NCBI GenBank assembly: GCA_025938935.1
Contig: JAPCWB010000001.1
Location: 2,356,001 to 2,420,000, forward strand
DNA length: 64,000 nt
From: Novosphingobium sp. MW5
GTDB taxonomy: Bacteria > Pseudomonadota > Alphaproteobacteria > Sphingomonadales > Sphingomonadaceae
Direction of reading: 5' to 3'
Under the pieces are notes generated by a model. The model searched no databases, was not told the origin of the DNA, and worked only from the letters and a program-made list of their open reading frames with translations. A program made the translations under genes and the position numbers. Shown here in pieces: positions 50,883 to 62,005 of the stretch; the first letter of the stretch is position 1, and each line of letters opens with the position of its first letter.

Positions 50883-53715
50883 ATTGCAGGCCGATTTCGG
50901 TACCCCGGAAGTCAGCTCTGACACGACGGTCAGTTTGACCATCGACGGCCGCCAAGTATCGGTCCCCGCGGGCACGAGCCTTATGCGCGCGGCGGCGCTG
51001 TGCGGCGGCTCGATCCCCAGCCTTTGCGCCACCGACAGTCTCAAGGCCTTTGGTTCGTGCCGCATGTGCCTCGTCGAGATCGAGGGGCGCCGAGGTACTC
51101 CGGCGAGCTGCACCACGCCTGCCGAACAGGGCATGGTCGTCAGCACTCAAAGCGAGCGCCTCGCCCGCCTGCGCAAGGGCGTGATGGAACTTTACATCTC
51201 CGACCACCCGCTCGACTGTCTTACATGCAGTGCGAACAATGACTGCGAACTGCAGGATACTGCCGCTCAAGTCGGTCTGCGCGACGTACGTTACGGCTAT
51301 TCCGGTGCAAACCACCTCGGCCTGCCGACCGATGGCTCGAACCCCTATTTCGATTTCGACCCAAGCAAGTGCATCGCCTGTTCGCGCTGTGTTCGCGCCT
51401 GCGACGAGGTTCAGGGAACCTTCGCGCTGACTGTGGATGGGCGCGGCTTCGCTTCGACCATCAGCGCGGGGCAGAAGGGCGACGACTTTCTCTCGAGCGA
51501 GTGTGTTTCGTGCGGTGCCTGCGTCGAGGCCTGCCCGACTGCGACGCTGCAGGAGAAGGCGGTCAAGGAGATTGGCAAGCCCGAGCGCGCGGTAGTCACC
51601 ACCTGCGCCTATTGCGGTGTCGGCTGCACGTTCCGCGCCGAGATGCGGGGCGAGCAACTCGTGCGCATGGTGCCGTGGAAGGACGGCAAGGCCAATCGCG
51701 GCCACTCCTGCGTCAAGGGCCGCTTCGCCTGGGGCTATGCCAACCACAAGGACCGCGTGACCCGCCCGATGATCCGCGAAAGCGTGGACCAGCCGTGGCG
51801 CGAGGTAAGCTGGGACGAGGCGCTGGCTTATACCGCCGGCAAGCTGAACGCCATCAAGGCGCAGCACGGCCCGCGAGCGCTTGGCGGGATCACCTCGAGC
51901 CGCTGCACCAACGAAGAAGTCTGGCTTGTCCAGAAGCTGGTCCGTTCGGGTTTCGGAAGCAACAACGTCGATACCTGTGCGCGGGTGTGCCATTCGCCCA
52001 CCGGTTACGGCCTCTCCAAGACGTTCGGTACAAGCGCGGGCACTCAGGACTTCGACAGCGTGATGGATGCCGACGTCGTCGTGGTGATCGGCGCCAACCC
52101 GACCGACGCTCACCCGGTCTTTGCAAGCCGGCTGAAGCGCCGTCTGCGGCAGGGCGCCAAGCTGATCGTCATCGATCCGCGCAAGATCGACCTCGTCCGC
52201 TCGCCGCACATCGAGGCGGCGCACCACCTTGCCTTGCAGCCAGGAACCAATGTCGCTGTGCTGACGGCGTTGGCGCACGTCATCGTCACAGAGGGCCTCG
52301 TGGACGAGGCCTTCATCCGCGAACGCTGCGAGTTTGACGAGTATCAGGACTGGGCGCGCTTCGTATCTGAAGCCCGCCATTCGCCCGAAACGCTTGAGCC
52401 GGTGACCCGCGTCCCCGCCGCCGAATTGCGCGCCGCAGCCCGGCTCTATGCCATTGGTGGAAACGGTGCCATTTACTACGGCTTGGGGGTCACCGAGCAC
52501 AGCCAGGGCTCGTCGACCGTAATGGCCATTGCCAACCTCGCCATGGCAACCGGCAATATCGGTCGCCGCGGCGTAGGCGTGAACCCGCTGCGGGGGCAGA
52601 ACAACGTCCAGGGTTCGTGTGACATGGGCTCATTCCCGCACGAACTCCCAGGCTATCGACACATCTCCGGCGCGGCGGTGCGCGAGAGTTTCGAGGCGGA
52701 CTGGGGCGTGAGTCTCGATCCCGAACCTGGACTGCGTATCCCCAACATGCTCGACGCCGCGCTCGATGGCTCGTTCCGGGCTATCTATATTCAGGGCGAG
52801 GACATCCTGCAGAGCGATCCCAACACGCATCACGTGGCCGCCGGGCTAAAGGCGATGGACCTGGTCATCGTCCACGACCTTTTCCTAAACGAGACTGCTA
52901 ACTACGCCCAGGTGTTCCTCCCTGGTTCGACCTTTCTGGAGAAGAACGGCACCTTCACCAATGCCGAGCGTCGCATCCAGATGGTGCGCAAGGTGATGGA
53001 ACCGGCCAACGGGCTTGAAGACTGGCAGGTTACGCAAGAACTGGCCAAGGCTATGGGGCTGGGCTGGGACTATACCGACAGCGCCCAGATCATGGACGAG
53101 GTCGCTCGCCTGACCCCCACGTTCGCTGGCGTGTCTCATGCCCGCCTCGACCGGGAAGGCTCGCTCCAGTGGCCAGTCAACGATGCGCATCCCGACGGTA
53201 GCTCGATCATGCACGTCGATGGCTTCGTACGGGGCAAGGGCAAGTTTATCGTTACGGACTATGTCCCGACTGATGAAAAGACGGGTCCCCGCTATCCGCT
53301 TCTACTTACCACCGGACGTATCCTTTCGCAGTATAATGTGGGTGCACAGACCCGGCGCACGGGCAACAACCTCTGGCACAAGGAAGACTTGCTCGAGATC
53401 CATCCCGCCGATGCCGAGAACCGTGGGATCAAGTCGGGTGACTGGGTGCGCCTCGCCAGTCGCACCGGTGAGACCACCCTACGCGCCGAAGTGACCGACC
53501 GGGTTGCGCCGGGGGTAGTCTACACGACCTTCCACCACCCCGCGACCCAGGCCAACGTCGTTACCACCGAGTATTCCGATTGGGCCACTAACTGCCCCGA
53601 GTACAAGGTCACAGCGGTGCAGGTGCTTCCCAGCAACGGCCCAACCGAGTGGCAGGAAACGTATGCCTCGTGGTCGGCCAAGAGCCGCCGCATCATTCCG
53701 GAGCGAACCGAATGA
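50872..53715 (+). CDS. fdsA: NAD-dependent formate dehydrogenase alpha (catalytic) subunit
   Basis: A 947-residue molybdenum enzyme that oxidises formate to CO2. The N-terminal NuoG-like part holds a 2Fe-2S motif (CGGSIPSLC, CRMC), a His-ligated cluster region (DHPLDCLTC) and two 4Fe-4S motifs (CIACSRCVRAC and CVSCGACVEAC). The catalytic domain starts with CAYCGVGC near 244, and the active-site cysteine lies in ARVCHSPT near 371, so this is a Cys- not selenocysteine-enzyme. Length is standard. It overlaps fdhD by 11 bases and fdsD by 4. It drains formate from both demethylation routes and yields NADH. Confidence 0.92.
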   Translation: MGYELQADFGTPEVSSDTTVSLTIDGRQVSVPAGTSLMRAAALCGGSIPSLCATDSLKAFGSCRMCLVEIEGRRGTPASCTTPAEQGMVVSTQSERLARLRKGVMELYISDHPLDCLTCSANNDCELQDTAAQVGLRDVRYGYSGANHLGLPTDGSNPYFDFDPSKCIACSRCVRACDEVQGTFALTVDGRGFASTISAGQKGDDFLSSECVSCGACVEACPTATLQEKAVKEIGKPERAVVTTCAYCGVGCTFRAEMRGEQLVRMVPWKDGKANRGHSCVKGRFAWGYANHKDRVTRPMIRESVDQPWREVSWDEALAYTAGKLNAIKAQHGPRALGGITSSRCTNEEVWLVQKLVRSGFGSNNVDTCARVCHSPTGYGLSKTFGTSAGTQDFDSVMDADVVVVIGANPTDAHPVFASRLKRRLRQGAKLIVIDPRKIDLVRSPHIEAAHHLALQPGTNVAVLTALAHVIVTEGLVDEAFIRERCEFDEYQDWARFVSEARHSPETLEPVTRVPAAELRAAARLYAIGGNGAIYYGLGVTEHSQGSSTVMAIANLAMATGNIGRRGVGVNPLRGQNNVQGSCDMGSFPHELPGYRHISGAAVRESFEADWGVSLDPEPGLRIPNMLDAALDGSFRAIYIQGEDILQSDPNTHHVAAGLKAMDLVIVHDLFLNETANYAQVFLPGSTFLEKNGTFTNAERRIQMVRKVMEPANGLEDWQVTQELAKAMGLGWDYTDSAQIMDEVARLTPTFAGVSHARLDREGSLQWPVNDAHPDGSSIMHVDGFVRGKGKFIVTDYVPTDEKTGPRYPLLLTTGRILSQYNVGAQTRRTGNNLWHKEDLLEIHPADAENRGIKSGDWVRLASRTGETTLRAEVTDRVAPGVVYTTFHHPATQANVVTTEYSDWATNCPEYKVTAVQVLPSNGPTEWQETYASWSAKSRRIIPERTE

Positions 53716-53924
53716 GCGCGGGGCTGGACGACCGGCTGATCCAGATGGTCAACCAGATCGCCGCCAACCTTGCGGCCCTTGGCGACGAGCGGGCTGCCAA
53801 GGAAACGGCGCAGCATTTGTTAGATTATTGGGATCCATCCATGCGGGAAGCGGTCCTTTCGGCCAATCCTCTCAAGCTCTCAGATATTGCGCGTGCTGCG
53901 ATCAACATTTTGAGTGAGCGGTGA
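53712..53924 (+). CDS. fdsD: NAD-dependent formate dehydrogenase delta subunit
   Basis: A 70-residue protein, MSAGLDDRLIQMVNQIAANL..., with the HLLDYWDPSMREAVL segment characteristic of FdsD. These small subunits are needed for enzyme maturation in some species. The ATG overlaps the fdsA stop (ATGA). Confidence 0.85.
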   Translation: MSAGLDDRLIQMVNQIAANLAALGDERAAKETAQHLLDYWDPSMREAVLSANPLKLSDIARAAINILSER

Positions 53925-53928
53925 TCGC

Positions 53929-55299
53929 ATGAGCACCCGGCAACCCTCCGACAAGCACGATCAGATCATCGAGAGCCGCGACATGCTCATGGTGCAAATG
54001 GCCAAGGGCGAGAAGCCGCGCGAGCGCTGGCGCATCGGCACCGAGCACGAGAAGCTGGTCTATTGCACCAAGGATCATCACGCCCCGTCCTATGACGAGC
54101 CCGGCGGAATCCGCGATCTGCTGGTCGCGATGCAGGACTATGGCTGGGAGCCGGTAATCGAGGGCGGCAACATCATCGCCCTGTCCGGCAGCGACGGCGC
54201 GGTCAGCCTGGAGCCGGCCGGCCAGCTTGAACTGTCGGGCGCGCCGCTGGAAACCTTGCACCAGACCTGCGCCGAAACCGGGCGCCATCTCGATCAGGTC
54301 AAGGCGATCGGCAGCAAGACCGGCAAGGGCTTCCTGGGCCTCGGCATGTGGCCCGACAAGACCCGCGCCGAACTGCCGATCATGCCCAAGGGGCGCTATG
54401 CGATCATGCTGCGGCACATGCCGCGCGTCGGCAACCTTGGCCTCGACATGATGCTGCGAACCTGCACGATCCAGGTCAACCTCGACTATTCGAGCGAGGC
54501 CGACATGGTGCAGAAGTTCCGCACCAGCCTGGCGCTGCAACCGCTCGCCACGGCGCTGTTCGCCAATTCACCCTTTACCGAGGGCAAGCCCAACGGCTTC
54601 CTCTCTTACCGCAGCCACATCTGGACCGATACCGATCCGGCCCGCACCGGCATGGCCAGCTTCGTGTTCGAGGATGGCTTCGGCTATGATCGCTATGTCG
54701 AATACATGCTCGACGTGCCGATGTACTTCGTGTTCCGCGACGGGAAGTACATCGATGCCGCCGGCCTTTCGTTCCGCGATTTCCTGGACGGCAAGCTGTC
54801 GGTCCTGCCGGGTGAGCGGCCGCTGGCGAGTGACTGGGTCGATCACCTCTCCACCGCCTTCCCCGAAGTGCGGCTGAAATCGTTCCTCGAAATGCGCGGG
54901 GCCGATGGCGGGCCGTGGAACAAGATCTGCGCGCTGCCCGCCTTCTGGGTCGGCCTGCTCTATGATCAGACTGCGCTCGACGCGGCCTGGGACCTGGTCA
55001 AGGACTGGGACATGGAAGGCCGCGAACGGCTGCGCGCCGAAGTGCCCAAGCTTGGCCTTGACGCCCCGCTGCCTGGTGGCGGCAAGCTAAAGGACATTGC
55101 CGCCGAAGTGCTGGCGATCAGCCGCAGCGGCCTGAACGCGCGCGGCAAATTGAACTCCGCCGGAGACAACGAGAGCGGTTTCCTCGAACCGCTCGACGAG
55201 ATCGTGCGCACGGGAAAGGCCCCCGCGCAGGTCCTGCTCGACAAATATCACGGCGAATGGGGCGGCGACCTCACCCGGATCTACGAGGAAAGCTTCTGA
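53929..55299 (+). CDS. gshA: Glutamate-cysteine ligase (plant/alphaproteobacterial type)
   Basis: A 456-residue GCS2-family ligase, first enzyme of glutathione synthesis. Seen are IGTEHEKLVY near residue 37, EGGNIIALSG near 79, LEPAGQLELSGAPL near 94 and MRTCTIQVNLDYSS-type segment near 180. ATG 53929 is the normal N-terminus; the frame opens at 53914. It follows fdsD after 4 bases. Supplying glutathione would support the frmA/fghA route and the GST, and its placement here is a notable context link. Confidence 0.9.
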   Translation: MSTRQPSDKHDQIIESRDMLMVQMAKGEKPRERWRIGTEHEKLVYCTKDHHAPSYDEPGGIRDLLVAMQDYGWEPVIEGGNIIALSGSDGAVSLEPAGQLELSGAPLETLHQTCAETGRHLDQVKAIGSKTGKGFLGLGMWPDKTRAELPIMPKGRYAIMLRHMPRVGNLGLDMMLRTCTIQVNLDYSSEADMVQKFRTSLALQPLATALFANSPFTEGKPNGFLSYRSHIWTDTDPARTGMASFVFEDGFGYDRYVEYMLDVPMYFVFRDGKYIDAAGLSFRDFLDGKLSVLPGERPLASDWVDHLSTAFPEVRLKSFLEMRGADGGPWNKICALPAFWVGLLYDQTALDAAWDLVKDWDMEGRERLRAEVPKLGLDAPLPGGGKLKDIAAEVLAISRSGLNARGKLNSAGDNESGFLEPLDEIVRTGKAPAQVLLDKYHGEWGGDLTRIYEESF

Positions 55300-55356
55300 T
55301 TTGACTGCTGGCGCCCTTCAAATTGCGCTAGCTCATAGAACTGAAGGCATAATTTA

Positions 55357-55770
55357 ATGTGCCAAGAAGAGACTCTAAAGCTACTTTCTCGGTACTACGT
55401 TGCGTTCAATCACGGCGATTGAGATGCGATGCTCGATTCCCTCGCCGATGATGTCGCCCACGATATCAATCAAGGTGAACGGCAAGTCGGAAAATTCCGC
55501 TTTCGGGCTTTCCTTGCGCACATGGGGCGATGCTACCGCGAGCGCCTCGAAGACATTGTCCTGACGGTCGATGCTACCGGCAAGCGCGCTGCAGCGGAAT
55601 TTGTTGTTCATGGCGAATACCTTGTGACCGACGAAGGGCTTCCCGACGCGCATGGGCAGATATATGAGCTGCGAGCCGGTGCCTTCATTGCGGTCGAGGG
55701 AGGCAAAATCACCCGCCATACCATGTGCTACAATCTTCAAGACTGGACTCGCCAAGTCCGGGCTACATGA
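55357..55770 (+). pseudogene. SnoaL/NTF2-like protein with internal stop codon
   Basis: Small ketosteroid-isomerase-like protein. From ATG 55357 the frame reads MCQEETLKLLSRYYVAFNHGD, then TGA at 55420-55422, then DAMLDSLADDV onward to 55770 in the same frame. A Trp (TGG) is expected at that position in this family (GDWDAML), so one G-to-A change explains the stop. The remaining 116 residues are intact. A restart at ATG 55429 would make a 113-residue N-truncated protein. The next gene overlaps its stop as ATGA. Confidence 0.7.
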
Positions 55771-56264
55771 CAGTTGACGTGTCCAGACTGACCGGGGCCG
55801 AGATTGGACCTGTGCTAGGTGAACCTCCGCGCCTACGAAATTCGGTTTTCCGCGGATTTCCTTTTCTTTTGGACGCAGATCCGGATTGCGAAGCCACGTA
55901 TCTCCGGGAATATGCCGAGGCGACGGGTTCGGTGCTTGTGATCGCGCAACAACGTGGGAGCAGCGACAGTGGCCCCCAAGAACGACCATAAAGCGGAATT
56001 CCGTGCGCTGTTCGAGGAACGGGGCATCGACACCCGGCACCTGTTCTATTTCGGTGAGAGCGTGCTGCTTCCGGAGTTTCGCGGGCGAGGGATAGGGCAC
56101 GACTTCGTCGACCATCGCGAAGTTCACGCGGCGGAATGCGGTGCGACAGCGGCCAGCCTTGGAGCCATCGCGCGTGCCGAAGATCATCCCGCCAGGTGAC
56201 CTGCCTCCCGCTGATCCCGCGGTCATAACGAGAGTCTGCCGGTTTTTGATCCGACACCATTCTC
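55767..56264 (+). pseudogene. GNAT acetyltransferase remnant
   Basis: The frame from ATG 55767 codes for the start of a GNAT-like protein (FRGFPFLLD..., SVLVIAQQ near residue 58). It breaks at about 55950; the family motif LFYFGESVLLPEFRGRGIGHDF, with the acetyl-CoA loop RGRGIG, continues in another frame to about 56190, ending in ARAEDHP. The C-terminal third is not recognisable before the IS element begins near 56265. So the gene is both frameshifted and truncated. Confidence 0.6.
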
Positions 56265-56298
56265 TGGACCAACCCGGGTTAGAGTTTCCCGGCCAGGG

Positions 56299-57138
56299 TC
56301 ACGGTGACGGGCTGGGTGCGTCACCGGGATTCATCAGCGAGATCGGGGGCTTGTTGCCGATGGCACCGTGCGGCCGATCCTCGTTGTAATATCTGCGCCA
56401 CTCCTCCAACTTTTCGCGGGCATCTGCAAGCGTCAGGAACCAGTGGGTGTTCAGGCACTCCGCCCGGAAGCGCCCATTGAACGCTTCGATGTAGGCGTTG
56501 TCCGTCGGCTTGCCGGGCCGCGAGAAGTCTAGCGTCACGCCGTTGGTGTAGGCCCATAGGTCCAGGTCCCGGCTGATAAACTCGGAGCCCTGGTCGACCC
56601 GGATCGTCCTTGGATAGCCGACCACGCCGCAGGTCACCTCGAGGGTCTGGACGACGTCTTCACCCCGGTAGCTTAAGCGTGGATCCAGCACCGGTGAGAA
56701 CCGCGAGAACATGTCGACCACTGTCAGCACGCGGATCTTCCGACCCGTTGCCTACTGGTCATGGACGAAGTCCATGGCCCAAACATCATTCACGCGGGAC
56801 GCCGCGCAACGGTCTTCCCTCAACTTTGCCTTCACCCTGCGCTTGGGCGTCATGTTGCGGAGCTTCAGGCCCAACTCGTTGTAAATCCTGTGCGTTCTCT
56901 TCATGTTGATCTCCCAGCCTTCGCGGCGAAGAAGAACGTGGACGCGGCGATAGCCGTAGCGAACGCGCGTCTCGCAGATCTCACGGATGCGGGCTTCAAT
57001 GCCGGCCTGCTCGCGGCGGCGGGATTTGTAGTGGTACGTCGAGGTGTCCATCTCCAAAACCCGGCAAGCCCGGCGGATCGACACGCCCCAGTCACTGCGA
57101 ACCCCGTTCACCAGCTTGCGTTTACGAGCAGGCCTCAC
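56299..57138 (-). pseudogene. IS3-family transposase OrfB with internal amber codon
   Basis: An rve-fold DDE transposase starting at GTG 57138. VWAMDFVHDQ carries the first catalytic Asp, VDQGSEFIS the second and [13 protein letters not shown] the Glu. A TAG at 56752-56754 replaces the expected Leu codon right after VHDQ, and the same frame then continues to 56299. The element is therefore probably not autonomous as sequenced. Confidence 0.8.
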
Positions 57139-57401
57139 AACTTTCGGCGGATGACGTCCTGCAGCATCTCCTTGTCGAGCGACAGATCCGCCACGAGCTT
57201 GCGCAACTTCGAATTCTCGTCCTCGAGCTGCTCCAGCCGGCGCATGTCCGGTGGCAGCATGCCGTCGTACTTCTTCTTCCAGTTGAAGTAGGTCGCCTGG
57301 CTAATTCCGGCCCCACGGCAGATGTCCGCAACGGGAACGCCATCCGCGCCCTGCTTCAGAATGAACGCCTTATGCGCGTCTGAGAATCTGGATGCCTTCA
57401 T
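57135..57401 (-). CDS. IS3-family transposase OrfA
   Basis: An 88-residue helix-turn-helix protein (MKASRFSDAHKAFILKQG..., GISQATYFNWKKKY) with a leucine-zipper-like end. The start at 57401 is preferred to 57455 on homology. It overlaps orfB as GTGA. Confidence 0.85.
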   Translation of the reverse strand: MKASRFSDAHKAFILKQGADGVPVADICRGAGISQATYFNWKKKYDGMLPPDMRRLEQLEDENSKLRKLVADLSLDKEMLQDVIRRKL

Positions 57402-57493
57402 GGTCCTTCGCTCCTCCCAGCCAGGGGAGATTACGGCGAGAAACTCTAACTCCAAACGATCCAGTTTTCGGGGTTCAGATCAGTCAGCGACGA

Positions 57494-59426
<1,933 letters not shown>

Positions 59427-59430
<4 letters not shown>

Positions 59431-59957
59431 CCGCGCAACATGCGGACCAGGGTCTGGTCGCGATCCAGGAAATGGTGCTTAAGGGCGGCCAGGATGTGCA
59501 GGGCGACGGCCAGGGAGACCACAATCCCGGCAGTGAAATGAACTGTCGAAGCCAGTTCGGCAAAGGCTTCATTCTTGCTGTCCGGAGAGCCCAGCGTAAC
59601 CAGCCCAAACAGGTCGACCGGACGTCCGGCAAACAGACTTTTTGCCAGGCCAGAGGCCGGCATGATCAGGATACCGGCTAGCAGGGTATAGTGGATCGTG
59701 CGGGCCAGTCCGGCGAGAGCAGTTGATGCGCCTTCGACCGACGGCGGAAAGCCTCGTTCCATGCGGGCTCCGACCCGCCAGATCGCGAAGACCCCGATCA
59801 ATGTGCCGAACGCCTTGTGCAGATCGCGGACCGTTCCGGCGGTCGCCCGGTCGAAGCTGTCAAAATAGAGCGCCCAGCCGGCGCAGGCGATCGCCACGAA
59901 GAACAAGGCCGCGAGCCAGTGATTGAAGCGATCAACGAAACCATAGGTGGTCATCAT
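59427..59957 (-). CDS. Cytochrome b561-type membrane protein
   Basis: A 176-residue four-helix di-haem cytochrome b561. Haem-ligand histidines are placed in FNHWLAALFF near 12, LHKAFGTLIG near 47, IHYTLLAG near 89 and a last pair in VALHILAALKHHFLD near 154. The start is one of two adjacent ATGs (59957, 59954) behind GGGAG. It is embedded in the lig operon between ligU and ligK. It may carry electrons or protect the oxygen-sensitive ferrous dioxygenase LigAB; both are guesses. Confidence 0.83.
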
Positions 59958-60007
59958 GGTCTCCCGAAATGCCTTCCACGCAGGTCAGCTGCTGGAGCCT
60001 GGGCAGG

Positions 60008-60681
60008 TTAGACATAGCGCAGTCCGGCCTGGGCCAGGCGCTCACGCATGGCGTACATGTCTAAGCCCAGTTCCCCCTTGGCCAGGCGTTCGCGCTTGGC
60101 CTCTTCATTGGCGACCCGTTCGAGCGAGGCTTGCAGGACGGCTTCGGCATTGATCCGCGGGACGACGCAAACGCCATCATCGTCGGCCACGATAACGTCG
60201 CCGGGATTGACCAGCGCGTTGGCGCAGACCACCGGCACATTCACCGATCCCAGCGTGTTCTTCACTGTGCCTTGCGCGTAGATCGCCTTGGACCAGACCG
60301 GGAACTGCATTTCGGTCAGGTCGCGCACATCGCGCACCCCGGCATCGATGATCAGCCCCCGGCAGCCGCGGGCCTGGGCGCTGGTGGCGAGCAGATCGCC
60401 GAAATAGCCGTCTTCGCACGGGCTGGTCGGGGCAAGCAGCAGGACGTCGCCGGCCTTCAACTGCTCGATCGCGACGTGGACCATCCAGTTGTCGCCCGGG
60501 GGGCGCTGATCGTCACCGCCGAACCCGCAATCCGCGCACCGGCATAGATCGGCCGCATGTAGCTGGCGAGCAGCCCGGTGCGGCCCTGCGCTTCATGCAC
60601 AGTGGCGACCCCGCAGGATGCCAGGCCGTCGATCACGGCTGCGTCGGCCCGTTCGATATTCTGTACGACCACTCCGCTCAT
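60008..60681 (-). pseudogene. ligK: 4-Carboxy-4-hydroxy-2-oxoadipate aldolase, frameshifted
   Basis: RraA-fold class II aldolase that splits CHA into pyruvate and oxaloacetate. From ATG 60681 (GGAG upstream) the N-terminus ([17 protein letters not shown]...[10 protein letters not shown]) matches LigK. The frame breaks at a G run (60498-60503 on the plus strand): adding one base gives [14 protein letters not shown] and the rest to 60008, including [10 protein letters not shown] and the C-terminal GLRYV. Corrected length is 224 residues. The homopolymer location makes sequencing error the first explanation. Confidence 0.9.
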
Positions 60682-60759
60682 CGCTTGCTCCAGACTTCGG
60701 GCTGAACCTGCCATGCGGCCAGAGCCCGTCCAACGCGTAATGCGAAGTTGGCTTTCCCC

Positions 60760-60778
60760 ATAAATATTTGCTAATTAT
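60760..60778. promoter_or_regulatory. LysR-type box in the ligK/lysR divergent region
   Basis: ATAA, 11 bases, TTAT: an A/T-rich T-N11-A dyad in the 103-base gap between ligK (minus) and the lysR gene (plus), 7 bases before the lysR start. It fits autoregulation by the adjacent regulator. Confidence 0.5.
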
Positions 60779-60784
60779 CGGGGG

Positions 60785-61933
60785 ATGACTGATCGGCAAG
60801 TCAACGTCCGCCACTTTGCAGCACTCGCCGCGACTGTCCGCCACGGCAGCCTCAGCCGGGCTGCCCGCGCGGTCAACCTGTCACAGCCCGCGCTGACGCA
60901 GGCCATTGCCGGGCTTGAAGCCAGTCTGGGCGTAACCCTGTTCGAGCGGGGGTCCAGCGGCATGACGCCGACCGAGCCGGCACTTTTGCTCGCGCCGCGT
61001 GCCGATGCGGCGATCGCCCACATCGGCAGTTCGCGCGTGACCGGCACCCAGGTGCGCGCTTTTCTGGCTGTTGCGCGCGGCGGTTCCTATGCAGCGGCAG
61101 CCGAGACGACGGGGCTCTCGCCCGCGTCGCTGCACCGGGCGGTCGCCGACCTGTCGGTCGCGCTCGGCCAACGCCTGCTTGAGCGGCGCGGCCGCAGCCT
61201 GCTGTTGACCCCGGCCGGAGTGCGACGCGCAAGGGGTTTCGGCCTGGCGATGGCGGAACTGCGCGCCGGTCTGTCCGAAGTTGCTGTCTGGCAAGGCAAG
61301 GCTGGCGGGCGGATCGTGATCGGCGCCATGCCCTTGTCGCGGGCGCGTTGGCTGCCGGAGACGATCGCCCGGTTCACGGCGGCATTTCCAAACGTTGATA
61401 TCATAGTCCTTGAAGGCAGCTACGGTGAACTGGCCGGGCCCCTCCGTGATGGTGAAATCGACCTGCTGCTGGGTGCGCTGCGCGACGATCCCCCAGTCGA
61501 TCTTTGTCAGGAAGCCATCTTCTTGGACAATCCTTCTTTGATCATGCGGTCCGGCCATCCGCTCTTGTCCAGCCCCGATATTGCCGGCGAATTGCTATCC
61601 TATCCTTGGCTTCTGCCAGGGCGGGCGACGCCGTTACGGCGGTACTGGGAGGCAATGCTGGCCCGGCTCGGATTGCCGGTGCCGCACATTCGCATCGAAT
61701 GTGGATCGGTTCTGATGATCCGCCAGCTGCTGCTGGCGGGCGATGGCCTAACCCTGCTTTCGCCCGATCAGGTTGCGGTCGAGCTGGAGGCCGGAATCCT
61801 GGCCGCGCTGCCCACGCCGGTACCGGTCGAGCGAACGATCGGGATCACGACCCGCGCGGGCTGGAGACCTACCGGAGATCAGACGCAATTTCTGGAACTG
61901 CTGCGTATCGCCGGAAAGACGGACAAAGAATAA
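60785..61933 (+). CDS. LysR-type regulator with two N-terminal HTH domains
   Basis: A 382-residue regulator, about 80 longer than normal LysR proteins. The first winged HTH is at residues 8-55 (SLSRAARAVNLSQPALTQAI, VTLFER). A second HTH-like domain follows at about 88-145 (SYAAAAETTGLSPASLHRAV, LLERRGRSLLLTPAG), then the effector domain from about 165. It sits at the head of the divergent lig genes in the place of LigR and probably activates them in response to protocatechuate or a related acid. The duplication is the odd point. Confidence 0.85.
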   Translation: MTDRQVNVRHFAALAATVRHGSLSRAARAVNLSQPALTQAIAGLEASLGVTLFERGSSGMTPTEPALLLAPRADAAIAHIGSSRVTGTQVRAFLAVARGGSYAAAAETTGLSPASLHRAVADLSVALGQRLLERRGRSLLLTPAGVRRARGFGLAMAELRAGLSEVAVWQGKAGGRIVIGAMPLSRARWLPETIARFTAAFPNVDIIVLEGSYGELAGPLRDGEIDLLLGALRDDPPVDLCQEAIFLDNPSLIMRSGHPLLSSPDIAGELLSYPWLLPGRATPLRRYWEAMLARLGLPVPHIRIECGSVLMIRQLLLAGDGLTLLSPDQVAVELEAGILAALPTPVPVERTIGITTRAGWRPTGDQTQFLELLRIAGKTDKE

Positions 61934-62005
61934 TTCGCACTTTCGAATAGGTAGGCAGTTCATTCGATTTGTCCCGTCTAGTCGCCGCGCGCATGGAGCG
62001 GGGTG

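Larger units (their letters stand above)
56265..57477 (-). mobile_element. IS3-family insertion sequence (two-ORF type)
   Basis: About 1.2 kb. The right end reads TGAACCCCGAAAACTGG inward from 57477, and the left end begins TGGACC at about 56265; the left boundary is approximate and no clear target duplication was found. It contains orfA and orfB on the minus strand, overlapping as GTGA. Internal copies of GTTAGAGTTT occur near both ends. It separates the formate/glutathione genes from the protocatechuate genes. Confidence 0.8.

Noticed and set aside
50845..52500. 551-residue antisense open frame across fdsA
   Set aside because: High G+C third positions create long antisense frames; the plus strand encodes fdsA with all Fe-S and active-site motifs.
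50872..53715. Possible selenocysteine formate dehydrogenase
   Set aside because: The active-site position is a Cys codon within ARVCHSPT; no in-frame TGA is present.
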